Below are positions 6,420 to 13,698 of a DNA stretch of 13,698 nucleotides, piece by piece. Positions within the stretch are counted from its first letter, which is position 1; each line of letters opens with the position of its first letter. The stretch is from CAZFAP01 sp964516325 (lineage in GTDB: Bacteria; Auribacterota; JABMQX01), in assembly GCA_964516325.1 (NCBI GenBank), contig CAZFAP010000132.1, forward strand, positions 1 through 13,698, read 5' to 3'. The position numbers and the translations under genes are program-made. The notes beneath the pieces are model-generated. The model was not told where the DNA came from, ran no database searches, and saw only the letters and a program-made list of their open reading frames with translations.

Positions 6420-9200
6420 ATGAACGTAGAGACGACAGAAGAGAAGCCCACGGCAGCCCCTCGCCAGAGAAAAAGGCGCTGGCGCAGACGGCTGCTTTTT
6501 GCGGTCCTCGCGCTCGTGCTCGTCGTGGGCATCGGGCTATGCCTCGTTGTGGCTAATCTGAAGAGAATTGCTTTGAGCAGCCTCCGAGCCAGCCTTCCCG
6601 GGCTGCGTGTCTCGGTCCAAAGCGTATCCTTGAAGTCGCTCTCCCACCTCCGAGTGACGGGTCTGAAGTTGGAAACGGGGAGCGCTGGGAGTGCTTCGGC
6701 TATCAAGCTTCCAAAAGCGGATGTCCGATTCCGTTTGCATCCATTTAAGGGGCTTGTCCTCAAGAGAATAGACCTTGCGGGAGCAAGGGTCAACCTTCGT
6801 CCCGGGTTTCAGGCAGCCGTTTCCTCCCTTGCGAAGCCTGCCGGACGAGCCAAGCGCCTCGAGACGCTTCCGGACGGACCCCGGATTGGGAAAATCTCTC
6901 TGAAAGACTCGAGGATAGTCGTCAACACTCCGGACTTCTATCTCGACTGCACTCTCGATGCGCTTGCTGATAGCTCATCAAGCGGAACTGTTCTGAACGA
7001 CACGGACCTATCGCTTCGCCTGCAACTCGCCTCGCTTCGGTTCCCACCGTTTCAACTCCGCGACTTGGGCGGCGGCTTGTCCGTTCTCATAGACAGAAAG
7101 GCGGACGGCAAACGACTCGACATCACGAAGGGCGGACTCCATCTCGCGGATTTTGTCCAATCGGATTTTCGTGGGCAGCTTTCTCTTGCAGAGGGAGGTT
7201 TCGAGACGAAAGCGGTATTGAACGTCGAGCCGTTTTCGCTCGCCGAGCTCGTCCCACGTTTAAAAGAATCGTTCCCCGAAATCAGTCGTTACCAATTTGA
7301 GGGCAAGGCGAGAATGCAGGTTGAAGCCCATTACACGTCCGCGAAGCGGGAAAGCTTATCTCTTTTCGGGAAAGTCACGGTTAGAGAAGGGTATGCGAGT
7401 GTCCCCGTTCCCGAGCCTGTTCAGGTCGAAGGAGTCCGCGCGGATTTGCCGTTTCACTTCTCCATTTTGGACGGGCAGACCTTCTTCATCGTCGGCGCCG
7501 GCGAGGAGTTGCTCACAGGCGCCCGGATCGTGGCGGATCGCGTCATGTACGACAAACAGCCCGTCGCCTCCGACCTCTCGGCGTCGCTTGGGATCAGGAA
7601 CGAGGCGATTGAGTTACTGAACGTGTTCCTTCATTCCTACGGCGGGACGGTGGACGCCAGGTTGTCCGGGAGTGCTCGTGGCGAAGCCCTGGAGCTGGAG
7701 GGCGACGTGAACGCCCGGGGCATTGACCTGAAGGACGCTTTTGAGAGCCTCCCTCCTTCTCTCAAAGAATGTATCCCGGAGCTTGACAGTTACGAGGTCG
7801 AAGGCAAGGCTGGGGCTGACGTGCGTGTGCATTACAGTTCCCGCGAGAATGAAAAGCTGCGTGTCTCAGGCAACGCTTCTGTGAGGCGAGGCCGCGCCAG
7901 CGCGCCGATTCCGAAGCCCCTCGTCGTCGAGGGAATTCGAGCGGATGTCCCGATTCAGTTCTCGCTCATCAAAGACGAAGCGAAAGTCCGTCTTGGGTCT
8001 GAGGAAGGGCAGCCCGCGAGGGCAACCCTCGTCGCGACACGGGTCACGTACGACGACGAAGAACTGGCCTCGGATGTCCTCGCCTCGTCCGAAGTGGAGA
8101 ACGAGGTCATCAAGTCACTGAACGCGTTCTTTCGCTCTCACGGCGGAGACGCGAATCTGCAAGCCTCCGGCAGATTTGGCGGCGATACCCTCGACCTCCA
8201 AGGCGAGCTGAATGTCCAGGATGCGGACCTTCAGGAAGTCTTCCACCGACTTGGAATCGGGGACTACTCTGTTCTGGGGGAAGTCAGCGGCAGGGTTCAG
8301 TTTGCCTGTGCAATAACCGAAAACGACCCAGTGAAGATTACGGGGGAATTGTTCTCGAGGGTGCCGAGAGGCACTGTTTCACTCACCAAGCCCCTGGAAG
8401 TCATCGGCCTGGAAATGACCGCCCCGTTCGAATATTCTGCCACGCCCGACGTCCAAACTGTTGGAATCCGGCCCACGGACAGCTATCCTTCGGGAGGCAA
8501 TCTTACGGCTGTTAGAATCGGCTACGGCGAGAAGACGGCGCCCGACGGAACCTCCGGTCCCCAATGGACGGTTTCCGGTGTTTCGGCTACCGTCGTTTCG
8601 GAAGGCAGCGGCTTGAAGTTGTCCGTCAGCTCCTGTGAAGCCTACGACGGCGAGGTTACAGGAGAAGTGACCGCATCTCTGGAGAAGCAAGTCCTCACGT
8701 ACGGAGGGCAGTTGCACGTCCAGGACTTAGACCTGGAGAGGTTAATGAAAGGACTCGGGGTGAAGAGGGACCAATTCTTCATGGACGGACTCGCGGAAGG
8801 CGACATCGCCTTCTCGGGCAAGGGAGGAAAGTGGGACGAAGCGAAAGGAGAATTCTCGACGATTCCCCCGGGGGGCATCATCCGAATCGAGGATGTGGAA
8901 GACCTGCTCGGTTCCCTGCCCGGGGGCAAAGCCGCTCTCCTATCCTTGCGGGCGGGACGCAGCGCCAGCGAATGGAACACCATCGTCGAAGCCCTGAAGG
9001 AGTTCCGATACAGGGTGGTAACAGCGAAAATCATGTATCCGCCCCTCGAACCCCGCCCGGAGGCTGGAGTTGGGCCTGACATCGAGTTTCATCTCGTCGA
9101 AAAGGAGGAATTCACGGGTCGGAGACCGCCGCTTGACATAAAAATCATAGTGCCGGTAACGTTCATGAAGGAGGAGACCGGCGCGGGCGCAGCCCTTTGA
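6420..9200 (+). CDS. ydbH: YdbH-like AsmA-family protein (intermembrane phospholipid bridge)
   Basis: 926 residues; E. coli YdbH is of similar size. A basic N-terminus (RQRKRRWRRR) is followed by one membrane segment (about 25-46). The rest would lie in the periplasm and is beta-rich, as in AsmA-like proteins, which form a long grooved beta-sheet carrying lipid. The body contains about four related units of roughly 165 residues, beginning near 268 (VEPFSLAELVPRL), 430 (ARGIDLKDAFESL), 598 (VQDADLQEVFHRL) and 766 (VQDLDLERLMKGL). Inner motifs recur, such as RYQFEGKA / SYEVEGKA and SYGGTVDARLSG / SHGGDANLQASG. The C-terminus (RRPPLDIKIIVPVTF) is where YdbH meets YnbE. The next gene encodes YnbE and YdbL domains, which strongly supports YdbH over AsmA, TamB or YhdP. 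The ribosome site is weak (AGG 8 nt before ATG). Confidence 0.85.
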   Translation: MNVETTEEKPTAAPRQRKRRWRRRLLFAVLALVLVVGIGLCLVVANLKRIALSSLRASLPGLRVSVQSVSLKSLSHLRVTGLKLETGSAGSASAIKLPKADVRFRLHPFKGLVLKRIDLAGARVNLRPGFQAAVSSLAKPAGRAKRLETLPDGPRIGKISLKDSRIVVNTPDFYLDCTLDALADSSSSGTVLNDTDLSLRLQLASLRFPPFQLRDLGGGLSVLIDRKADGKRLDITKGGLHLADFVQSDFRGQLSLAEGGFETKAVLNVEPFSLAELVPRLKESFPEISRYQFEGKARMQVEAHYTSAKRESLSLFGKVTVREGYASVPVPEPVQVEGVRADLPFHFSILDGQTFFIVGAGEELLTGARIVADRVMYDKQPVASDLSASLGIRNEAIELLNVFLHSYGGTVDARLSGSARGEALELEGDVNARGIDLKDAFESLPPSLKECIPELDSYEVEGKAGADVRVHYSSRENEKLRVSGNASVRRGRASAPIPKPLVVEGIRADVPIQFSLIKDEAKVRLGSEEGQPARATLVATRVTYDDEELASDVLASSEVENEVIKSLNAFFRSHGGDANLQASGRFGGDTLDLQGELNVQDADLQEVFHRLGIGDYSVLGEVSGRVQFACAITENDPVKITGELFSRVPRGTVSLTKPLEVIGLEMTAPFEYSATPDVQTVGIRPTDSYPSGGNLTAVRIGYGEKTAPDGTSGPQWTVSGVSATVVSEGSGLKLSVSSCEAYDGEVTGEVTASLEKQVLTYGGQLHVQDLDLERLMKGLGVKRDQFFMDGLAEGDIAFSGKGGKWDEAKGEFSTIPPGGIIRIEDVEDLLGSLPGGKAALLSLRAGRSASEWNTIVEALKEFRYRVVTAKIMYPPLEPRPEAGVGPDIEFHLVEKEEFTGRRPPLDIKIIVPVTFMKEETGAGAAL

Positions 9201-9231
9201 TACGCTGCGTCCCCGGAACGCTTAAATACCA

Positions 9232-9260
9232 CAGACAGTCTGGCTTCCCAATGCTATAAT
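9232..9260 (+). promoter_or_regulatory. Probable promoter of the ynbE-ydbL fusion gene
   Basis: CAGACA (9232-9237, four of six matches to TTGACA), a 17-nt spacer, then a perfect TATAAT (9255-9260). Transcription would start near 9267, about 47 nt before the ATG. AAGGAG at 9302-9307 is the ribosome site. The fusion gene could therefore be expressed independently of the upstream ydbH-like gene. Confidence 0.65.
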
Positions 9261-9313
9261 TCACGCAGGCAAATCCGCAAAGCGAATGAACCTCTGTTGA
9301 TAAGGAGACAACA

Positions 9314-9988
9314 ATGCACAAGGTGATGTGCTTCCTCGCTCTCTCCATCGCGGCCACGGGGCTGCTTCTATCTTCGTGCCGACCGCAGGCGGACATCAAC
9401 ATCAACGCGCCAAAAGAGCCAATCCGGATCGAAGTGAAGGTCGAGCTGCATATCTACCAGCACGCCGTCAAGAACATTGACTACGTAACGGGCGGCTCAG
9501 CTCCGGAAGAAGCCAAACCGGAAACGCCCGCCGAAGAGAAGCCAAAGGAGGAGGCGCCGCCGCCCGCTGACCAAAAGGAAGGTGGAGCGGGTTCCGTGTT
9601 CCTCCGCCTCCTGGGAATTGGGGAGGCGTACGCCGAGACCGTCCCCGACCAACAGCAGCTCCAGCGTCTGCTCAACTCGATGCGCAGCAGATTCCCCACC
9701 CTCAAGAGATATAAAGCCGATGGGAGCATCGGCGAAAATCGCAGCGGCCTCGTCCAAGAGCGACCTTCCTCGAAAATGTCCGACCGCAACTACGCGAACG
9801 CTGTCCGGGCGATAATCAACGCGGAGAACGCCGACAGGCGGCTCCTTTACCAGACTCAAGCCCGAATTGACCGTGCCAGCCTTGCTCAGGTTACGGCGGC
9901 GTACGCTCAAGGGTGGCGGGACAAGGCAAGCCCCGGAGAGTGGATCGAGGTTCTCGTCGGCGGCAAATGGCAGTGGAAACAGAAGTAG
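9314..9988 (+). CDS. ynbE-ydbL: YnbE-YdbL fusion lipoprotein (DUF1318 at C-terminus)
   Basis: 224 residues. It has a lipoprotein signal with lipobox LSSC and Cys22 as the lipidated residue. Arg follows the Cys, so there is no Asp retention signal and an outer-membrane location is expected. Residues 23-57 (NINAPKEPIRIEVKVELHIY) match YnbE, whose hallmark is APKEPI followed by a beta-strand. A Pro/Glu/Lys-rich linker (62-90) leads to a hydrophobic stretch ending in AYA (95-107), which looks like a relic signal peptide. Residues 112-224 match YdbL/DUF1318: LKRYKADGSIGENRSGLV, AIINAENADRRLLY and SPGEWIEV..GKWQWK. In E. coli ydbH, ynbE and ydbL are separate adjacent genes whose products cooperate. 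Here two are joined, directly after a ydbH-like gene. AAGGAG with 6-nt spacing supports the ATG. Confidence 0.88.
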   Translation: MHKVMCFLALSIAATGLLLSSCRPQADININAPKEPIRIEVKVELHIYQHAVKNIDYVTGGSAPEEAKPETPAEEKPKEEAPPPADQKEGGAGSVFLRLLGIGEAYAETVPDQQQLQRLLNSMRSRFPTLKRYKADGSIGENRSGLVQERPSSKMSDRNYANAVRAIINAENADRRLLYQTQARIDRASLAQVTAAYAQGWRDKASPGEWIEVLVGGKWQWKQK

Positions 9989-10023
9989 CCCGCGCGATAA
10001 CCCGAGGGCGCGCCGCCGAGTGG

Positions 10024-10053
10024 GCAGAGAACGCCGAGAAGGCGGAGCAGAAG
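10024..10053. repeat. Relic of the gcagagaacgc-type repeat
   Basis: The 66-nt gap between the convergent fusion gene and alpha-oxoamine synthase contains gcagagaacgccgagaaggc followed by ggagcagaag. It resembles the inverted form of the ctctgcg repeat at 882-910. I see no clear terminator hairpin for either gene. Confidence 0.4.
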
Positions 10054-10054
10054 G

Positions 10055-11191
10055 CTACAACAGGCTGAGGAGGCGGTCGAGGTCCTCCCTCTGGTGCTCG
10101 GACATCAGGGTGATTCGGAGGCGGCTCGTCCCTTTCGGCACCGTCGGAGGACGAATCGCCGGGATGAGTACGTTGTTTCTGAAAAGCTTTTTCGCCATCG
10201 CCATCGCCTTCGCCTCCTCGCCGAGAATGACGCCGATGATCTGACTCGCTGAATTCGTCGTCTCCAGCTTCAGCGCTGCGATGCCCTGCTTGAGATATTT
10301 CACGTTCTCCCAGAGCCGTTGTCGCCTTTCCGGCTCATTTTCGATGAGGTTAAACGCTTCGATGGCGGCGGCGCAAGCGGCGGGCGGCGGCGCCGTGGTG
10401 TAGATAAAGCTCCGGCATCTGTTCTGAAGGTACGTGATCAATTCCTCCGAGCCTGCGATATATCCTCCAATGCCGCCGAGGGCTTTGCTCAGCGGCCCCA
10501 TGATCACGTCCACTTGCCCCTCCAGACCGTGATACTCGATCAGCCCGCGCCCTCTCTCGCCCATCACCCCGACCGCATGCGCCTCGTCAACCATCACCAT
10601 CGCGTCGTACCGCTTCGCCAGCGTCACGATGTCCGGCAGCGGGCAGAGGTCTCCATCCATGCTAAAAACCGTGTCAGTCACAATGAGTCGCCGATTGAAT
10701 CCGTGCGCACCCGAAAGAACGTTCTCGAGGGAGCTGGCGTCGGCGTGCCGATAGACGAGCATCTTCGCCCCCGAAAGCCGACATCCGTCTATGATGCTGG
10801 CATGATTCAGCCGATCAATGATGACCGCGTCGTCCGCTCCAACCAGCGCCGCGATTGTCCCCAAGTTCGCCATGTAGCCCGTCGCGAAACTTATGCTGCT
10901 TTCCGTCCCGTGAAACTGGGCGATCCTCTCTTCGAGCTCCCGGTGAAGCCGAGTCGTCCCCGAAATCAACCTCGACGCTCCCGCCCCCCATCCGTATTTC
11001 TCAATCGCCCTCTTTGCAGCCTCCTTCACCTTCGGATGATTGTCCAAACCAAGATAATTCGTCGAGCAGAACGAAAGATACTGCCTCCCGGCAATGGTCA
11101 CAACTCTCCCCTGCCCGCTCTCCAGCGTGCGCATGTCGCGCAGCAACCCTTCCTTCTTCAGCCTCTGCAACTCTTCTCTAATGAAATCCAT
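10055..11191 (-). CDS. bioF: Alpha-oxoamine synthase, BioF/KBL type (8-amino-7-oxononanoate synthase or relative)
   Basis: 378 residues from the chosen ATG at 11191. It is a PLP enzyme of fold type I that condenses an amino acid with an acyl-CoA and releases CO2. Key residues are NHAS with H130, DEAHAVG with D202 (holds the pyridine nitrogen) and H205, and the PLP lysine K236 in GPLSKALGGIGGYIAG. GAGASRLISGTTRLHRELE (70-88) fits the family. The open frame extends 119 codons upstream, but that stretch is intergenic repeat DNA, and homologues start as MDF(I/L)REEL, so I rejected the longer form. The ribosome site is weak. BioF (biotin) and KBL (threonine degradation) share all these motifs. No bioA, bioB, bioD or tdh lies nearby, so the substrate is not settled. 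Confidence 0.85.
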   Translation of the reverse strand: MDFIREELQRLKKEGLLRDMRTLESGQGRVVTIAGRQYLSFCSTNYLGLDNHPKVKEAAKRAIEKYGWGAGASRLISGTTRLHRELEERIAQFHGTESSISFATGYMANLGTIAALVGADDAVIIDRLNHASIIDGCRLSGAKMLVYRHADASSLENVLSGAHGFNRRLIVTDTVFSMDGDLCPLPDIVTLAKRYDAMVMVDEAHAVGVMGERGRGLIEYHGLEGQVDVIMGPLSKALGGIGGYIAGSEELITYLQNRCRSFIYTTAPPPAACAAAIEAFNLIENEPERRQRLWENVKYLKQGIAALKLETTNSASQIIGVILGEEAKAMAMAKKLFRNNVLIPAIRPPTVPKGTSRLRITLMSEHQREDLDRLLSLL

Positions 11192-11249
11192 GTGTCCGTC
11201 AGACCCAACTCCCTTCACGACGAGCTTCTGCGCTCTCAGCAACGACCGA

Positions 11250-11278
11250 ACTATACAAAAGCACGCCGATTCCGTCAA
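11250..11278 (-). promoter_or_regulatory. Near-consensus promoter of the bioF-like gene
   Basis: On the minus strand: TTGACG (11278-11273), a 17-nt spacer, TATAGT (11255-11250), matching five of six bases at each box. Transcription would begin near 11243, giving a leader of about 50 nt before the ATG at 11191. This also argues against starts upstream of 11250. Confidence 0.75.
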
Positions 11279-11490
11279 ATTCGCAGTGATTCCTTTCAAG
11301 AATAAACGCTCTCCCGTCGCGGATGTCCACCGCGGGTCGTCACCGCAGGGGGCAACAAAGCCGAAGAAGGTATCCCGTCTGTTGTGGCTCGCGAAGGTCA
11401 TTGGGAGTCCCGGGACGGCTCGCACGGGGGTGCAATCACGCGGACATCGGCGGGGACATCGCGGGCACGGCGCCTCCTGTTGAAAAAGGG

Positions 11491-11547
11491 GTGGCATGGG
11501 CATCTTGCCCATGGTTCTTCCCCTGTCCCGCCAACGGCGGGATGCCA
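11491..11547. repeat. Nested palindromic repeat element (gtggcat...atgccac)
   Basis: Outer arms gtggcat (11491-11497) and atgccac (11541-11547) enclose two perfect hairpins: catgggca-tct-tgcccatg (11495-11513) and tcccgcc-aac-ggcggga (11526-11542). This fits a REP-like folded repeat. It lies in the ~750-nt region between the bioF-like gene and the propeller gene (11192-11930), which I read as non-coding and full of repeat relics. Confidence 0.65.
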
Positions 11548-11555
11548 CAAACAGG

Positions 11556-11588
11556 AGTCCTCTGTGTCCTCCGCGCTCTCTCCGGCGA
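11556..11588. repeat. Relic of the ctctgtg/ctctgcg repeat
   Basis: agtcctctgtgtcctccgcg followed by ctctctccggcgag resembles the type at 882-910, in the same orientation, and lies directly after the nested palindrome. Confidence 0.4.
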
Positions 11589-11598
11589 GTCCCCCAAA

Positions 11599-11634
11599 AA
11601 CTGAGGGGTTACCTGGGGCAGTAATCCCTCAGTT
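11599..11634. repeat. 14-bp inverted repeat with 8-base loop
   Basis: Left arm aactgaggggttac (11599-11612) pairs with gtaatccctcagtt (11621-11634). There is one G opposite T, which would be a G-U pair in RNA. No T-tract follows. Confidence 0.6.
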
Positions 11635-11636
11635 AT

Positions 11637-11655
11637 GGGCGGGAGACTCCCGCCC
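11637..11655. repeat. 9-bp palindrome around one central base
   Basis: gggcgggag-a-ctcccgccc is a perfect odd palindrome starting 2 nt after the previous inverted repeat. With a one-base centre it is more likely to matter as duplex DNA or a cruciform than as an RNA hairpin. Confidence 0.55.
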
Positions 11656-11682
11656 GGGCAGGCACGTCACGGAGAGGGGCGC

Positions 11683-11714
11683 AACCGCAGATGCACGCGA
11701 TAGACGCAGATAAG
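11683..11714. repeat. Relic of the accgcagat-type repeat
   Basis: aaccgcagatgcacgcgata followed by gacgcagataag contains two copies of the (g/c)gcagat core about 20 nt apart. It is the last of the repeat relics in this gap. From 11715 to about 11910 I see no further structure or gene with support. Confidence 0.45.
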
Positions 11715-11930
11715 AAGCGGCGGACGGCTTGAATGGCCCTGGCGGCTCGGCCTTTTGCGACGCTGTCCAGTCGTGAGCGAGGGATTACCCGAAGAAGATT
11801 TTTCTTCTTCACATGCCGCTCGCCTTGTGGGAAGAAATTGTCCTGCCCATTGGGGATTTGCAGTATGCTTTCTCACAGTAGGGAGAGTAAAGGAAGCCAA
11901 GAGGCCGCCTCCAATCAGGAGGAAACAGAC

Positions 11931-13157
11931 GTGACCACGATGCCCGCCACGAGAGGGACCCTATTCCACACACTTATCGCAGTAGCTATCTACCTCGCAG
12001 GTGTGGTAGGCGGTCCCGCCGCAAGCGCGTCGTTCGAGAGAAAGCCCCGGGGATGGCATTTAACAAACCTCTCCGGCCTCCTGTCTGACCAGCCGAGGTT
12101 TCCCGCCACTCGCTTCGACCGCGCCGCCTCAGTGCAGGCACAGGGGGTTGTTTGGCTCGCCGATAACCCCATGGTGAGCCGGAGCTGGTATTTCGCGGGC
12201 AACGCGATCGCCCTTTGGGACAGAAAGGGCGTGTCGTACCTCACGCCCTATCCGCCAGACTGGAGCTGGACTGGAGTCTGGGAGCCCTCCGCCTGGGGCA
12301 CGCAGGTCGCCTTTCCCCTCGCCGCCGTCTGGCCGCCGGATGCGGGCCCGACCGATCCTCACTACATCTACAGCGAGATGTTCTACCTCGATGACCAGGG
12401 CTTGAAACGCATCACCTGTGACCAGGCCTCTCAACATGTGGTGCCTTCCCTCCACGAGGGAAAGGTCGCGTGGCAGAGCCGCAGTGCCCCAGACTGGACG
12501 GACGACTGGGAGATATACTTCTGGGACGGGGCAACGACCCGGCGGATCACCGACAACGATGCGCACGATACCCATCCTTCGCTATACGCAAATGTCATCG
12601 CGTGGTGTTCCGGCACAACCTCTCCGGAATCAATCGGGAACATTGTGTATCTCTCTGTGCCGCCGGCAGGACACCCGGGACCTCTGCCGCGGCCGGTCCT
12701 CGTCGGCCCCGGGGAAGCGCCATGTCTCTTCAAGAACAAAATCGCTTACCATGCGTCCGACGCAACGACACGGAGATTTTTCTGTACGACACCGAGTCCG
12801 GGCAAGTCCTCCAAGTCACCGACAACGATTACGACGACAAGAACCCCTCGCTTTTCGACGGGACCATCGCCTGGGAAGGGTACTCCGCTCTCTTCTTGGG
12901 GCGCCGGCGGGCTCAGATATCCTACTGGGATGGCAAGGTCATTCATGACCTCACAGACGACCCATGGTATGACCACGTGAACCCTTCCCTGTGGGGCAGC
13001 GGTCTGAACACGACCATAGCCTACGTGCAGGCTTTCCACGGCATCCAGCCAGGCAGCCGCGTCGTATGTGCTCGTCCGGGACTGTTGTCAGTTCTGTCCG
13101 GTCCCCCCGCCCTCCGAGGTCTCCCATCGCTTCTACCGCGTCTGTGAAACCGAATAG
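11931..13157 (+). pseudogene. Secreted beta-propeller-like protein with two frame breaks
   Basis: AGGAGG with 8-nt spacing points to GTG 11931. A signal peptide follows (TLFHTLIAVAIYLAGVVGG, then PAASA as likely cleavage site). The body repeats a blade motif of TolB/WD40-like type: RITCDQASQHVVPSLHEGKV, RRITDNDAHDTHPSLYANVI, QVTDNDYDDKNPSLFDGTIA and DLTDDPWYDHVNPSLWG. The frame breaks near 12762, where YHASD is followed by NDTEIFLYD only in another frame, as if one base were lost (gacgcaac for gacggcaac). The second frame would end at 13147, but near 13060 the original frame resumes with YVLVRDCCQFCPVPPPSE and ends FYRVCETE at 13157, a plausible C-terminus. The two shifts are opposite in sign. 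Function unknown. Neither site looks like a programmed slippery sequence, so decay or sequencing error is likely. Confidence 0.7.
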
Positions 13158-13323
13158 ACACCTCGGTCCGCGGACAAGTTCGCTGAGGGACTCTGTGCAA
13201 GGCCATCGCCGATTTATCTCTTGAATCTTCCCGGCACAATGGCGACGATTCTTTTTGCCAAACCGTTGCTGAAGATAAAGGCGCTTTCGGCCACCCGGTC
13301 TGTGCAGGTTTTTCAGGTGTGAT

Positions 13324-13352
13324 TGAAGTGGCAGGCTTTGTCCTCCACTTCA
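13324..13352. promoter_or_regulatory. 8-bp inverted repeat overlapping a possible promoter
   Basis: tgaagtgg (13324-13331) and ccacttca (13345-13352) are exact reverse complements, 13 nt apart. They flank and overlap the possible -35 box of the next gene, so they could be an operator or a short hairpin. The rest of the gap 13158-13371 shows nothing else I can name. Confidence 0.35.
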
Positions 13353-13365
13353 TAATGCATACAAT
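13338..13365 (+). promoter_or_regulatory. Possible promoter of the right-edge gene
   Basis: TTGTCC (13338-13343), 16-nt spacer, TACAAT (13360-13365); four and five of six matches. The start of transcription would fall near 13372. That makes the first ATG leaderless or points to a later start. Confidence 0.4.
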
Positions 13366-13371
13366 AGAGAT

Positions 13372-13698
13372 ATGCGGGAAGACCGACAGTGGCGCGAGAA
13401 CTCACCGGGACACATGGGAGTTGAGAATATCCTCATGCACAGAAGGCCCCTTCAGAGAATTCCACGGTTGGTCCGTCTATTGATCATCGTGGGTATCATC
13501 CTGTTAGCCGACCGTCTTCTGTGGCCCAGGTATTCGTGGGAAAGGCACATTGACCCAGATGATGTGTTGGTCGCCGTGCTCCCCAATGAACTGTATGAGG
13601 TTCACAGGGAGAAGGAACCTCGTTTGCTGAGGCGCCTTGTGCGTGCCCTGAATGGGGCCCGCAGTTGGATGCGATACGGCATTAAATGGGACCAGGAA
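13372..13698 (+). CDS. 5' part of a membrane-anchored protein of unknown function
   Basis: An open frame of 109 codons runs off the right edge. A basic region is followed by one hydrophobic segment (about residues 38-55, LVRLLIIVGIILLADRLLW) and then a soluble part with DDVLVAVLPNELYEVHREKE. This looks like a single-pass inner-membrane protein with its C-terminal domain outside. I do not recognise a family. The start is uncertain: ATG 13372 has only a weak AGAG nearby, ATG 13414 has no ribosome site, and ATG 13435 (MHRRPLQRIPRL) would place the membrane segment near the N-terminus in the usual way. A promoter is possible at 13338-13365. Confidence 0.6.
   Translation, partial: MREDRQWRENSPGHMGVENILMHRRPLQRIPRLVRLLIIVGIILLADRLLWPRYSWERHIDPDDVLVAVLPNELYEVHREKEPRLLRRLVRALNGARSWMRYGIKWDQE

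Noticed and set aside
11192..11548. N-terminal extension of the bioF-like frame
   Set aside because: It translates intergenic palindromes (GKMPMPP-type peptide), lies partly upstream of a near-consensus promoter, and is absent from the family, which begins at MDFIREEL.
11838..11873. ttgtcc...tatgct as a promoter for the propeller-like gene
   Set aside because: Spacing of about 20 nt and a weak -10 box; not better than chance in this sequence.
11733..11930. Earlier ATG for the propeller-like gene
   Set aside because: The added residues are Arg/Phe-rich and unstructured and would bury the signal peptide; AGGAGG with good spacing marks GTG 11931.

Overview
The window looks like a chromosomal segment of a GC-rich, Gram-negative (diderm) bacterium, probably from an uncultured or environmental lineage. 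The diderm reading rests on an outer-membrane-type lipoprotein beside an AsmA-like inner-membrane protein. The intergenic regions carry degenerate repeats of the CTCTGCG, CAGGATGAC, ACCGCAGAT and catgggca/tgcccatg kinds. From memory these are common in planctomycete/Verrucomicrobia-like and neighbouring uncultured genomes; that phylum guess is weak.

Left edge (1-990): the 3' end of an unknown gene is followed by a recognisable integron attC site. A scrap of a tyrosine recombinase of integron-integrase type comes next, and its reading frame runs straight into nine exact-length 21-bp degenerate tandem repeats. About 330 bases of repeat-rich non-coding DNA follow. This appears to be the decayed end of a chromosomal integron.

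Minus-strand block (990-5831): in transcription order these are aroC (chorismate synthase), an OLD-family-like ATPase-TOPRIM protein (candidate defence protein), a hicB antitoxin gene broken by an in-frame TAG, and a C-terminal processing protease (S41). The genes are closely spaced, with gaps of 52, 116 and 45 nt.

Plus-strand block (6420-9988): a large AsmA-like protein of the YdbH type is followed by a lipoprotein that joins YnbE and YdbL in one polypeptide. In E. coli, YdbH, YnbE and YdbL act together in an intermembrane bridge that supports phospholipid delivery to the outer membrane. Here the bridge's two small partners are fused, which is the main biological point of the window. Each of the two genes has a plausible promoter.

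Minus strand again (10055-11191): a BioF/KBL-type alpha-oxoamine synthase with a near-consensus promoter, convergent with the fusion gene. Upstream of it lies a ~750-base region full of hairpins and repeat relics. A secreted beta-propeller-like gene follows (11931-13157, plus strand). It needs two opposite single-base frame corrections to read through, so it is a pseudogene or carries sequence errors. The window ends inside a gene for a single-pass membrane protein of unknown function.
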